DNA of 64,000 nucleotides, taken from NCBI GenBank assembly GCA_017307785.1, contig JAFKGI010000013.1, positions 118,237 to 182,236 on the forward strand. The letters run 5' to 3'. Source of the DNA: Vulcanimicrobiota bacterium. GTDB taxonomy: Bacteria > Vulcanimicrobiota > Xenobia > Xenobiales > JADMJV01. Below the pieces are notes generated by a model. It did no database searches, was not told the DNA's origin, and was given only the letters and a program-made list of their open reading frames with translations. Positions 1 to 8,457 of the stretch are shown here, piece after piece. The position numbers and the translations under genes were made by a program. Each line of letters starts with the position of its first letter. Positions within the stretch are counted from its first letter, which is position 1.

Positions 1-1
1 C

Positions 2-394
2 CCGCCGCTCTCGGCCTATACCACCCTGGCTGCCGAATTGCGCGGCCCGGTGGGCGTTGTGTGTGCGGCTTACGGTGATCCGTATCGGCCGGGGCCCTGG
101 GTGTGCGCCGCCGACCAGCGATTTCGTAAGCTCACCTGGAATCAGGCCGGTTCGGAAATTCGTCCGGTGGCCTATGTGGGGGGAGGCTGCAGCCTCTGGT
201 CGGCCAGCGCCGTGAGAAATCTGGTGCCTTCATGCACGCAGGAGGGAAGCCTGATGGGGTGGGACTGGAATTTGTGCCGCGACCTGCGAGGAATCGGTTG
301 GTCAGTCCTGCTTCACGGCGGGGTACGTTGCCAGCACGGAGTTCCGGCGGGTGGTCTCGCGCAACAAGCCGAGGTGACGCACCAGCCAGAGTAG
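2..394 (+). CDS. Glycosyltransferase family 2, C-terminal part only
   Basis: The window opens inside this gene; the frame from base 2 runs 130 codons to a TAG at 392-394. The visible part reads like the second half of a GT-A (family 2) glycosyltransferase: a segment around GGGCSLWSASAV resembles the strand where many GT2 enzymes accept a new residue, followed by MGWDWNLCRDLR, which is placed like the usual GxxED(x)LCLRLR motif, and then GVRCQHG, like the common V-x-H end of the domain. Here the usual acidic ED reads WDW, so the catalytic base may differ. The last 93 bases overlap the convergent glycosyltransferase at 302-1249. Likely part of a surface polysaccharide cluster lying to the left of the window. 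The family call rests on motif layout only. Confidence 0.55.
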   Translation, partial: PPLSAYTTLAAELRGPVGVVCAAYGDPYRPGPWVCAADQRFRKLTWNQAGSEIRPVAYVGGGCSLWSASAVRNLVPSCTQEGSLMGWDWNLCRDLRGIGWSVLLHGGVRCQHGVPAGGLAQQAEVTHQPE

Positions 395-1249
395 GCGATC
401 GGAGGCCTCGGCTCGACGTCCTTCCAGCAAATGTTGCAGCAGGCGGATGCTGTCGATGGGAATCCGGGCCAGGCTGTTGGCCACCTCTTTGATTCCTGAT
501 TTCGGTTCGAATCGATATTTCATGCCGCCCGTATACCAGCCGCGCAGGGCCAGTTGCGACCAGGTCAGGCGTGCCTTGGGCAGCAGATGGCGCACTCGAC
601 AGGAGGGATAGTAGACGCAACTGTTCCCGCGACGCTGGATTTCGCGGGCGAAGAGAAGGTCTTCGCCCATCGGATAGGCTTGAGTTCCCGGTCCGATGTC
701 TTCCCAGAACGAGACCACTGCTTCTCGGCGGACGGCCATGTTGCTGCCGCAGAGATAGGGGATGGATTGACCTTCTAGGAATGGCCAGGTCCGAGTGCAT
801 CCGAATAGTGCGGCACAATGAGTGGTCCACCAGAAAGGGGCGGGGTGCTCCAGGTGGACCTCCACTCCTCCACCGATGGCCTGTATGTTCGGATCGGTAA
901 AGGCGCGTCGCAATTGCAAGATCCAGTCGGGTTCGACCAGCACGTCGTCGTCCAGGAAGGCGAGCAGCCGGCCCCGGCTGGCGTGGATCGCTCCGTTCAG
1001 GGCACGAGATTTACCCGGACGGCCCTCGTGAAATCCGACCAATTTGCACCAATCGGGCAACTGGAGTCGGAGTTCATCGAGGCTGGGATAGGCGGAGGGG
1101 CAGTCATTGATGGCCAGCACCAGTTCGCAGCCGGTGCCGGGTGGGAGCGAAGCCCGCAAGCTTCGGCACAGGTCGAGTAGGGGTCCAGGTCGGCCGCGCG
1201 TGGAGACCAACACGCTGATCTCGACCTCTTCATCCCCAGACCTGTTCAT
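302..1249 (-). CDS. Glycosyltransferase family 2
   Basis: A 315-residue GT2 enzyme, predicted to move a sugar from a nucleotide donor onto a growing glycan on the cytoplasmic face of the membrane. The N-terminal strand SVLVSTRGRP (from residue 12) is the nucleotide-binding start, residues 100-102 form the metal-binding DDD after LLAFL, GSNMAVRR (about 169-176) is the acceptor loop, and E196-D197 in PMGEDLLF is the expected base, followed by RGWYTGG, similar to the (Q/R)xxRW box. No transmembrane segment is evident. The ATG at 1249 has no clear Shine-Dalgarno sequence. The gene is convergent with the partial gene on its left and divergent from the methyltransferase on its right. Donor and acceptor cannot be told. 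Confidence 0.85.
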   Translation of the reverse strand: MNRSGDEEVEISVLVSTRGRPGPLLDLCRSLRASLPPGTGCELVLAINDCPSAYPSLDELRLQLPDWCKLVGFHEGRPGKSRALNGAIHASRGRLLAFLDDDVLVEPDWILQLRRAFTDPNIQAIGGGVEVHLEHPAPFWWTTHCAALFGCTRTWPFLEGQSIPYLCGSNMAVRREAVVSFWEDIGPGTQAYPMGEDLLFAREIQRRGNSCVYYPSCRVRHLLPKARLTWSQLALRGWYTGGMKYRFEPKSGIKEVANSLARIPIDSIRLLQHLLEGRRAEASDRLLWLVRHLGLLRETTRRNSVLATYPAVKQD

Positions 1250-1328
1250 AGGCTATGCAACATATCAGATGGACAGTTTCCATCGCAAGCGTTGGAGGTG
1301 GCGCGGGCGAGGAAGGGAAGTCGGGGCG

Positions 1329-2240
1329 ATGCCGGACGCCCTGGCCCAGGTTCAAGAGTTTTACACCCAGCCCTATCTCCAGGAAGAATGGCCTTGGCGA
1401 CAGTGGTCGGCCCACCCGCGCGTGCAGAGGGCCATTCGCCGGCGATTGAGTGGTTGTCCCAGAACGACGCTGGCGCAGCGGTTGCGCCGGCTCCTTCCTG
1501 AGTGGGGTCTTGAGCTCCCGGCCGCGCGTGTGGCCTCGCTCGGTTGCGGGGCGGGTAGTCACGACCGGCGGCTTTATCGCAACGGCCTGGCGACCTCGTT
1601 GGTGGGCTACGATATCTCTCCCCACTCTTTGGAAATGGCGGCGAAAACCGCCTTGCACAGTGGCATCACCACTTTTCGTTACGAGCAAGCTGACTTGAAC
1701 GTGGTCGAGTTGGAGCCTGGAACGTTCGATTTTGTGTATGCGGAAATGTCGCTGCATCACGTTGAGCGACTGGAGCGCGTTTACGAGGAGATCGCTCGGG
1801 CCCTGGTTCCCGGAGGTTTGCTGATCCTGGATGAATTTGTAGGTCCTACTCGCTTTGCCTGGACCGAGACTCAGATGGCCACCATCAATTCCTTGCTGAA
1901 CCGCCTACCCAAGGAACTACGACGGAGTCCCGAGGGGGCGGCCAAGCCGCTGGTGGTGCGCCTTCCCGAGCAGCACTTTCAACAAACGGACCCATCGGAG
2001 TCGATTCGATCGGGAGAAGTGCTTGCTTGTTTGGAGCAGCGTTTCGAGATTCTGTGGCGACAAGATTACGGAGGGGCCTTGCTGCATCCGTTGCTGCACG
2101 ATATTGCCTGGTGCTTCGCCGAGGGGGACCTGCAGGCGGAAGACTGGCTGGACGAGTTTATCGGCCTGGAGGAGCAGATGATGGCGGACGGGCAGATTGC
2201 CTCCGATTTTGTGGTGGTGGTGGCTCGACCACGGTGCTGA
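1329..2240 (+). CDS. SAM-dependent methyltransferase (class I)
   Basis: A 303-residue methyltransferase of the Methyltransf_11/25 type. The SAM loop VASLGCGAGSH lies near residue 67, followed by the acidic end of strand 2 (VGYDIS), a QADLN strand end, and the YAEMSLHHVERL segment that is typical of this group. A helical C-terminal part follows. I chose ATG 1329, which follows a purine-rich AGGAAGGGAAG stretch, over an in-frame ATG at 1269 and earlier codons that run into the divergent gene. Its TGA (2238-2240) overlaps the GTG start of the next glycosyltransferase, so the two are probably translationally coupled. This context suggests methylation of a glycan residue or a capping step, which is inference. 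Confidence 0.8.
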   Translation: MPDALAQVQEFYTQPYLQEEWPWRQWSAHPRVQRAIRRRLSGCPRTTLAQRLRRLLPEWGLELPAARVASLGCGAGSHDRRLYRNGLATSLVGYDISPHSLEMAAKTALHSGITTFRYEQADLNVVELEPGTFDFVYAEMSLHHVERLERVYEEIARALVPGGLLILDEFVGPTRFAWTETQMATINSLLNRLPKELRRSPEGAAKPLVVRLPEQHFQQTDPSESIRSGEVLACLEQRFEILWRQDYGGALLHPLLHDIAWCFAEGDLQAEDWLDEFIGLEEQMMADGQIASDFVVVVARPRC

Positions 2241-3691
2241 AGCGACTGCGCGGTTGGTGGGGAAGGTTTCGGCTCATCTGCGAGTTGGGGCCGCGAGCCT
2301 GGTGGAGAGAGTGGCGGCGTGGCGGCTGGCCGGCCGCTTTCCTGCTGGCCGAGGAGGCTCGCTGGCTGCGAACTAGCGGTTTGTTTCAAGCCTCCTGGTA
2401 TGCCGACCAGGGAGGGGAGTCCACGGGCTACTGGGCTTTGAGTCATTACCTGCAGATCGGCTGGCGAGAGGGTCGAGATCCGGGGCCGGACTTCTCCACG
2501 CGGCTTTACCTCGATCACTATCCCGACGTGAGGGCCGCGGGCATTCATCCGGCCTATCATTATCTGCGCTGGGGCCAACACGAAGGACGCAGGACCTGGC
2601 CTTCCTCCCCCAGTCGGGGAGGTGGCCAACAGAAGGCCAGGCCGGTGCTTACAGTGGAGGCTGCCCAGGAGAGATTGGCTCGGGTGGAACGTGGCCCGCG
2701 CTGGCCGCGTCTGGCTCCTGGCTCGGAAGTCCTGGTCTTATGCCATTCGCAGGGCAATCTCTTTATGGGCGAAATCGCCGACCTCTTGTGCGCCGGGCTG
2801 GTGGAGGCGGGCTGGCAGGCTCGGAGAGGAGATGAGAGCAGCCTGGAAGGAGCGCCTTTCGGGGTCCAACTGATGGTGGTGGCGCCGCATGAATTTTTCC
2901 TATTGCAGCGCGAGGGTCGCCGAGTTCCGCTGGAGTGCGCCGACCGAGCCATTCTATGTAACGTGGAGCAGCTACATACATCCTGGTTCCGCCAGGGTCT
3001 GGACGCTCTACGCCGAGCCCCTCTGGTGGTGGATATTTGCCTGCAATCGGCCGCGACTCTGGTCGACCGGGGTCTGCCGGCCGCCTTTTTACCGCTAGGT
3101 CACGTGGCCAACTATGCGGCTTTGGGCACAAGAGCCCGGTTGCCTAGATTGCCGGCCCTCGACGGCCTGGAGGAGGAGATACGTGGTTGGGCCGGCGAGT
3201 GGGCCGATAGGCCGCTGGATATCTTCTTCATCGGCCACAAAAGCGGGAGACGCAGCGAGATTTTCGAGCGTTTGTCGGAACGTCTGGCGCGCTGGCGTTG
3301 CCACCTGGTTCTCAGCGAAGCCGATCGTCCGCTGGTGATTGGTCAGAACGCTCGCCTGGATACGGACGCCAGTCTCGGATTGGCCCAGCGCAGCAAAATT
3401 ATCTTAAACTTGCACCAGACCGAGGAGACATTCTTTGAATGGCATCGCATCGTTTGCCAGGGTATCTGGCAGGGGGCGCTGGTGGTCAGCGAACCCTGTG
3501 CTCCGCAGCCTTATTTTCTGCCGGGGCAGCATTATATCGAGGCGCCGCTTCGGGAAATGGCGGATGTTCTGGACTGGTTGCTGGGTGAAGCAGGTGGGCG
3601 TGAGACCGCCGAACGCATTCGCGTTCAGGCCCTTGCCCGGCTTCGGCAAGAGGTGGTTTTGAGCCGTTTCCTTCAGGGGCTTCTGGCGTGA
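2234..3691 (+). CDS. GT1-like glycosyltransferase with N-terminal WYL-type repeats
   Basis: 485 residues from a GTG that overlaps the previous stop; the frame is open further upstream but that part is antisense-like and inside the methyltransferase gene. The N-terminal ~110 residues hold two units of the pattern (F/L)-x-x-WY-x-D ... HYL-x-x-G-x-x-EGR-x-P-x-P-x-F, a repeat often attached to bacterial polysaccharide glycosyltransferases. The C-terminal part has the shape of a GT-B second Rossmann domain: DIFFIGHKSGRR, then LAQRSKIILNLHQTEE and VCQGIWQGALVVSE, the position of the acceptor/donor-binding helix. It sits between a methyltransferase and a GT2 enzyme with overlapping ends on both sides. 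Sugar specificity is unknown. The C-terminal assignment is by fold motif, not by strong identity. Confidence 0.7.
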   Translation: MLKRLRGWWGRFRLICELGPRAWWREWRRGGWPAAFLLAEEARWLRTSGLFQASWYADQGGESTGYWALSHYLQIGWREGRDPGPDFSTRLYLDHYPDVRAAGIHPAYHYLRWGQHEGRRTWPSSPSRGGGQQKARPVLTVEAAQERLARVERGPRWPRLAPGSEVLVLCHSQGNLFMGEIADLLCAGLVEAGWQARRGDESSLEGAPFGVQLMVVAPHEFFLLQREGRRVPLECADRAILCNVEQLHTSWFRQGLDALRRAPLVVDICLQSAATLVDRGLPAAFLPLGHVANYAALGTRARLPRLPALDGLEEEIRGWAGEWADRPLDIFFIGHKSGRRSEIFERLSERLARWRCHLVLSEADRPLVIGQNARLDTDASLGLAQRSKIILNLHQTEETFFEWHRIVCQGIWQGALVVSEPCAPQPYFLPGQHYIEAPLREMADVLDWLLGEAGGRETAERIRVQALARLRQEVVLSRFLQGLLA

Positions 3692-4449
3692 TCGAGCGCG
3701 CTGCCAACATAGACTACGAGTGCCTTTTGCATCGCGGTTCCGGACGACCGGCCCAGGCCTCGGTGATCATTCCCGTCCACAACGGGCGAAGGTTCTTGCG
3801 CGAAGGTCTAGAGAGCGTGGCCGACCAGCAGGGCGTGGACTTCGAAATTGTGGTGGTCGACGATGGCTCGACCGACGGAGGAACCGAGGAGGCTGCCCGT
3901 ATTCTGCAGGCCCAAGAGGTGGCGGAAAGCGGCCTGGTCGGTGCGACTCTGCTGAGACACGGCCGAGCTTACGGCCCGGCAGCCGCCCGCCAATCGGCGA
4001 TGCGCTGGTCTCAGGCCCCGGCCGCCCTGCTTTTTGACGTGGACAATTTGCTTTACCCGCGTTGCCTGCAGCGCTGTTTACAAGTGCTGGAGTGTTCGCA
4101 GGCGGCTTTCGCCTACCCGATCCTGAGGATTTTTGGGGCTGGCAGCGGGCTGCTGGGAACCCACCCCTTTGACCGGGAGCGGCTGGCACAGGGCAACTAC
4201 ATTGACACGCTGGCCGTGCTCAGGCGGAGCGCTTGGGAAGCAATCGGCGGTTTCCCCACCGTGCCTGAGCCGCTGGAAGACTATGTTTTGTGGCTCAGCC
4301 TGGTCGACCAGGGGTTTCACGGCGCCCAGGTGCCGGAAATTCTGGCCTGTTATCGGATGCGCGGTGAGTCTCGCTCCCAGAGCTGGCAGAAGAATCTGCC
4401 TGAGTTTCGGGCCCGTCTGCGGCGCACATTCAGCTGGTTACCGGCTTAA
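3688..4449 (+). CDS. Glycosyltransferase family 2
   Basis: 253 residues starting at a GTG that overlaps the preceding TGA (GTGA). The sequence is a clear GT2: ASVIIPVHNG at residues 24-33, the VVVDDGSTD donor loop with D58-D59, a DVD pair at 117-119 in place of the usual DxD, and PLEDYVLWLSL near the end supplying the catalytic ED. The C-terminal CYRMRGESRSQ resembles the YR-x-H/R-x-x-S segment found in lipopolysaccharide and glycan transferases. It is the last gene of the glycan patch; its TAA overlaps the stop codon of the convergent channel gene by two bases. It probably acts on the same glycan as its two upstream neighbours. Confidence 0.88.
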   Translation: MIERAANIDYECLLHRGSGRPAQASVIIPVHNGRRFLREGLESVADQQGVDFEIVVVDDGSTDGGTEEAARILQAQEVAESGLVGATLLRHGRAYGPAAARQSAMRWSQAPAALLFDVDNLLYPRCLQRCLQVLECSQAAFAYPILRIFGAGSGLLGTHPFDRERLAQGNYIDTLAVLRRSAWEAIGGFPTVPEPLEDYVLWLSLVDQGFHGAQVPEILACYRMRGESRSQSWQKNLPEFRARLRRTFSWLPA

Positions 4450-5822
4450 CACTCGGAGTTGCCTTCGATGCCGAAGAGCAGGTCGCCGCTCTGCAGCAGG
4501 TGGTCCTTGGGGTTGATGACGATTTTCTCGTCGCGACGCACGGCGATGGGAATGACGCCGGTTTTTTCCCGGGCCTCCTGAAGAATCGCGGCAAACGACT
4601 GGCCGACCCAGCTGTCCAACAGAGGTAAAGGGATGATGTGCGAGCCGCTGCTGGGATGGAGAAGGTTCTGGAAGATGCGGGCCTGACCGGCGTCGATGGC
4701 GGCCTGGGCCAACAGGCTGCCCGAGAGTTCGCCCGAGAGCACCACTTCGTTAATACCTCCCAGGCGCAGGTGCGGCTCCGACTCGGAGCTGGAGAGTTCG
4801 GCGCAGGAAAGTACGCTGGGATGAAGCTTCTCGATGGTGAGCGCGGCCAGAACGGTGCGGGCGTCAGCGTCTTGAGAGCTGCGTCCTCCCGAGTGATCGG
4901 CCATGATCAAGGCGACCTGGGCTCGTTTCAAGCCGGCTCGCTCGAGGGCCGCGATGCGCGTGAAGTCGTCCTTGACAAAGCGTACCCGTCGGGGATGCGG
5001 CAGGAAGGAGAGATTGGGGGGAGCCTCCAGTTCGCTGATGATGACAAAATCTTTGGCCTTGAACTTGGGGTTGGTCTGGAGCTCTTTGAGGATGGTCACC
5101 ACCCCCGCATTCCAGCCGCAAATCAGCACGTGTTCCGTGAGTTCGTTGAGCAACAGGCCTTCCAAGAAACTGCCTCCTCTTTTGATGCGCTCGGTCACCA
5201 CCGCCGAGACCGAGCCGGTTAGAATCGAGAAAAAAGCCACTCCCGAGAAAATGAGCATGAGGGCCGTAAGTTTGCCGCCAATGGTGGGCGGGAACTGATC
5301 CACCCACTGGTTGGAGAGAAAGCTGAAGATGGCGCTCCAGAACGAGTTGACGATGCCCTGCAGGGAGAATCCGTAGGTGGCGGTCAGTCCCAGAGTGCCC
5401 AGCAGTACGGCGGCCGCCAGCAGCAGGATGACGCCCAGAGACTGCACGGTGCGAGTGCCGGCCGGCAGCGAGTAGAGTTTGACCAGGCGGACCAGCCGCA
5501 GCAGGCGGAACAGTCGCACCACCCGCAAACCCCCGCCCAACCGAAAGACCTGCAGGCCGGGAAGGATGGCCAGGATGTCCAGCCAGCAGTCTTTGAAAAA
5601 GGTGCGGAACTCATCGGAGGCCACGTAGCGAATGGTGAGTTCGATCACGAAGAGGGCGGTGACCACCAGCTGGGCGCCCATAATCTGGTGGTACTGGGTG
5701 GAGCCCGGCTTGACCAACGCTTCTTCCCCGAGCAAAACCACCGAGACCAGAATGAGCAGAAAAATAGGAAGCTCAAACCAGAGGTGACCCACGGTGCGCC
5801 GGCACCATTCCCGAAACCGCAT
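4446..5822 (-). CDS. Voltage-gated-type ion channel with RCK (TrkA) domains and a non-canonical pore
   Basis: 458 residues. Six membrane segments are visible, with a textbook S4 voltage sensor at about residues 97-116 (basic residues every third position, R-x-x-R repeated and ending in K). The pore helix SFWSAIFSF leads to SNQWVD at residues 170-175, where potassium channels have TVGYGD; the flanks (FPPT, GGKL) align normally, so the filter itself differs. After S6 come two RCK-like regions: LICGWNAGV near 231-239 takes the place of the GxGxxG loop, and a TrkA-C-like end (PIAVRR...GDLLFGI) closes the protein. The start at 5822 overlaps the cysNC stop (TGATG), so it is translationally coupled to sulfate activation. 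The ion passed is unknown. Confidence 0.8.
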   Translation of the reverse strand: MRFREWCRRTVGHLWFELPIFLLILVSVVLLGEEALVKPGSTQYHQIMGAQLVVTALFVIELTIRYVASDEFRTFFKDCWLDILAILPGLQVFRLGGGLRVVRLFRLLRLVRLVKLYSLPAGTRTVQSLGVILLLAAAVLLGTLGLTATYGFSLQGIVNSFWSAIFSFLSNQWVDQFPPTIGGKLTALMLIFSGVAFFSILTGSVSAVVTERIKRGGSFLEGLLLNELTEHVLICGWNAGVVTILKELQTNPKFKAKDFVIISELEAPPNLSFLPHPRRVRFVKDDFTRIAALERAGLKRAQVALIMADHSGGRSSQDADARTVLAALTIEKLHPSVLSCAELSSSESEPHLRLGGINEVVLSGELSGSLLAQAAIDAGQARIFQNLLHPSSGSHIIPLPLLDSWVGQSFAAILQEAREKTGVIPIAVRRDEKIVINPKDHLLQSGDLLFGIEGNSEC

Positions 5823-7633
5823 CAGCCGGCGTTCGACGGCGGCAGAATTTGCCTTTCTTTGAGAAGATCCAGGAGTTGTTGCAGGGAGCGGACGAGCGGC
5901 TGGTTGGGCAGATGGAGTTCTGGCTGGAGGGGCCGTTCGTAAGGGGACGAGATTCCCGTAAACTCGGCGATCTCGCCACGCAGGGCGCGCGCATAGAGGC
6001 CTTTGACGTCCCGTGCCTGGCAAACTTCCAGGGGCGTGTCCACGAAGATCTCTAAGAAGCGGCCCGGTTCGATTTTTTGACGGGCCAGTTCGCGATCTTC
6101 GGCAAAAGGCGAGATAAAGCTGGCCAGCACGATGTTGCCGTGTTCAAAGGCCAGTCGAGCCAGCTCGGCGGCGCGGCGTACATTCTCTTTGCGGGCGGCG
6201 GCGCTGAAGGGCAAATCGCTGTTGAGCCCGTGACGAAGATTGTCACCATCGAGGCTGAAGGTGCGGCAATTTTGCAGGAAGAGAAGCTTCTCCAACTCCT
6301 GGGCCAGCGTAGATTTACCGGAGCCGGACAGACCCGTGAACCAGAGCACGCAGGCGGCGTGACCCTGACGCATTTCGCGGTCGACTCGGGAAATGGCCGC
6401 CTGGTAAGGATAGACTCTCGGGTCGTTTGCGGGGTCGGGAGCAGCGCCCCGGATCATGCCGGCGGCAACGGTTTGATTGCTATTGGGATCGACCAGGGCC
6501 AGGCTGCCGGTTTCCCGATTGCGGTCGTAGGGGTCAAAGAAGACGGCTTCGCTGCACAACAGGCGCACGCGTCCGATCTGGTTGAGCTCGAGGGTTTCGG
6601 CGGGCTGCCGGTGCAAGGTGTCCACGTCCAGTTGATAGTGGACGTGTTCGACCTGACAACGGATTTTACGCGAGGTATGCAACAGCCAGTAGGGCACGTT
6701 TTGTTGCAGCGGTCGGGCATCGGTCCAGCACAGGTTGACGTCCAGGCGGGTGGCCCGTTCGGGCTGGTTGGCGGTGCGCACCACCATCGTGCCGCGGCCG
6801 GCTTCCCGCTCGTCCTGCAGGCGAAGGATGACCGATTCTCCGGGTCCAGCCTGCTGTTGCGGGCCGTCTGGACCGTGCAGGGCCTGAACCTGACTGGTGG
6901 CCCCGCTGGGCAGCAGAGTGACCGCGTCGCCGACGCGCACGCGGCCCGAGAGCACCCGTCCGGCCAGACCGCGAAAGTCTTGATGAGGGCGCACCACGCA
7001 CTGCACGGCCAGGCGGAAGTCCACCGGGTTGGCAAGCGCCCCCAGGTGAACGTGCTGCAGATGATGGAGCAAGGTGGGCCCTTCATACCAGGCCATCTGA
7101 GCGCTTTTGTGGACTACGTTGTCTCCCTGGAGAGCACTTACGGGAATGGAGACGATGCTGGGGATTTTCAAGCGGTCGGCATAGGCAAAGAACTGCCGCT
7201 CGATTAGCTGAAACACGCTTTGCTGGAAGTCCACCGCGTCCATTTTGTTCACGGCCAGGACGATCTGAGGCACGCCCAGCAGCGAGCACAGCAGAGTGTG
7301 GCGGCGCGTCTGAGTCGTGACTCCTTTGCGGGCATCGACCAGCAGCACGGCCAGGTCGGCGGTGCTGGCCCCGGTCAGCATGTTGCGGGTGTATTGTTCG
7401 TGACCCGGAGTGTCGGCCAGGATGAACTTGCGCTCGCCAATTTCGAAGTAGCGATAGGCCACGTCTATGGTGATCTTTTGCTCGCGCTCGTCGCGCAGGC
7501 CGTCGGTCAGGTAGGAGAGATCCTCCAGGTTTTTCAGATGGTCGGTCGGGATCAGTTCTTTGTCGTGCAGCAATCGACCGATCAGGGTGCTTTTGCCGTC
7601 GTCGACGCTTCCCGCGGTGACAAATCGCAGCAT
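5822..7633 (-). CDS. cysNC: Bifunctional sulfate adenylyltransferase subunit 1 / adenylylsulfate kinase
   Basis: 603 residues. The N-terminal ~410 form the CysN GTPase, which regulates ATP sulfurylase: P-loop GSVDDGKST at residues 8-16, DTPGHEQYTRNM switch II, and NKMD guanine-specificity box, then two EF-Tu-like beta barrels. The C-terminal ~170 form CysC, which phosphorylates APS to PAPS: second P-loop GLSGSGKST at about 434-442, LDGDNLRHGLN, RRAAELARLA and the FVDTPLEVC segment. Fused cysNC genes are widespread and usually lie after cysD, as here. The start ATG overlaps the cysD stop (TAATG). The order cysD-cysNC-channel indicates one transcript. PAPS may feed assimilation or glycan sulfation; no sulfotransferase is visible in the window. 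Confidence 0.95.
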   Translation of the reverse strand: MLRFVTAGSVDDGKSTLIGRLLHDKELIPTDHLKNLEDLSYLTDGLRDEREQKITIDVAYRYFEIGERKFILADTPGHEQYTRNMLTGASTADLAVLLVDARKGVTTQTRRHTLLCSLLGVPQIVLAVNKMDAVDFQQSVFQLIERQFFAYADRLKIPSIVSIPVSALQGDNVVHKSAQMAWYEGPTLLHHLQHVHLGALANPVDFRLAVQCVVRPHQDFRGLAGRVLSGRVRVGDAVTLLPSGATSQVQALHGPDGPQQQAGPGESVILRLQDEREAGRGTMVVRTANQPERATRLDVNLCWTDARPLQQNVPYWLLHTSRKIRCQVEHVHYQLDVDTLHRQPAETLELNQIGRVRLLCSEAVFFDPYDRNRETGSLALVDPNSNQTVAAGMIRGAAPDPANDPRVYPYQAAISRVDREMRQGHAACVLWFTGLSGSGKSTLAQELEKLLFLQNCRTFSLDGDNLRHGLNSDLPFSAAARKENVRRAAELARLAFEHGNIVLASFISPFAEDRELARQKIEPGRFLEIFVDTPLEVCQARDVKGLYARALRGEIAEFTGISSPYERPLQPELHLPNQPLVRSLQQLLDLLKERQILPPSNAG

Positions 7634-8433
7634 TAGAAGTAACCCAGCCTCTTACGGTCTTCCATAGCCGACTGGCTGCGCTGATCGTCGAGGCGGGTGC
7701 CTCGTTCGCTCTCACGAGTGGTCTGGAGTTCCTGGATGATCTCTTCGATGTTGCCGGCGTCGGAGGGAATGGCGGCGGTGCAGGTCATGTCACCTACGGT
7801 TCGGTATCGGATGGTCCCGGGGTAGGGGGCGCGCTGATGGGCGAAATAGAGCGAAGGGACTTCCAGTTGATGGCGCTGGATGTATTTCCAAATGTCTATT
7901 TCGGTCCAGTTGCTGAGGGGAAAGATACGAAAGTGTTCGCCGGGATGGTGAGCGGCGTTGACCAGGTTCCAGAACTCGGGACGTTGTTCTTTGGGCCGCC
8001 ATTGGCCGTGTATGTCGCGATGGGAGAAGAAGCGCTCCTTGGCGCGGGCCTTTTCCTCGTCTCGACGAGCGCCACCCAACAGTCCCGTCAGGCGGTGCTC
8101 GGCGATGGCCTCCAGCAAAGTGACGCTCTGGGCTGCGTTGCGGCTGGGATTGGGCCCTTGCTCTTCCTGGACGGTGCCCCGGCGGATGGAGTCTTCCACT
8201 CGGGCTACGATCAGGCGGGCTTTGTACTGCTTTACGAAACGGTCGCGAAATTCCAAGGTTTCCGGAAAATTGTGGCCGGTGTCGATGTGGAGCAACGGGC
8301 AGGGGATACCCATGAAAGCCTGGTGACAGAGGTGGGCCAGCACAATAGAATCTTTGCCTCCGGAGAAGAGTAAGGCTGGACGTTCGAGTTGAGCCAGCGC
8401 TTCGCGCAGATAGTAGATGGCTTCGTGTTCCAC
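7633..8433 (-). CDS. cysD: Sulfate adenylyltransferase subunit 2
   Basis: 266 residues, somewhat shorter than the roughly 300 of the E. coli protein. It is the catalytic subunit of ATP sulfurylase, joining sulfate and ATP to make adenylylsulfate and pyrophosphate. The PP-loop LLFSGGKDSIVLAHL lies at about residues 21-36, the LLHIDTGHNFPET strand follows, then GGARRDEEKARAKER and EQRPEFWNLVN, all typical for CysD and PAPS-reductase-fold enzymes. The C-terminal KRLGYF matches the family end. The ATG at 8433 is the first start codon in frame. The next gene starts divergently only about 25 bp away, so promoters must overlap coding sequence. Confidence 0.95.
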   Translation of the reverse strand: MEHEAIYYLREALAQLERPALLFSGGKDSIVLAHLCHQAFMGIPCPLLHIDTGHNFPETLEFRDRFVKQYKARLIVARVEDSIRRGTVQEEQGPNPSRNAAQSVTLLEAIAEHRLTGLLGGARRDEEKARAKERFFSHRDIHGQWRPKEQRPEFWNLVNAAHHPGEHFRIFPLSNWTEIDIWKYIQRHQLEVPSLYFAHQRAPYPGTIRYRTVGDMTCTAAIPSDAGNIEEIIQELQTTRESERGTRLDDQRSQSAMEDRKRLGYF

Positions 8434-8457
8434 CGCTCGAATTTAGTTGGGGGAATC

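Noticed and set aside
302..394. Frameshift or error in the first partial glycosyltransferase because of a 93-base overlap with the opposite gene
   Set aside because: The frame continues naturally past the last GT2 motif and the overlap involves only a short tail; convergent overlaps occur elsewhere in the window.
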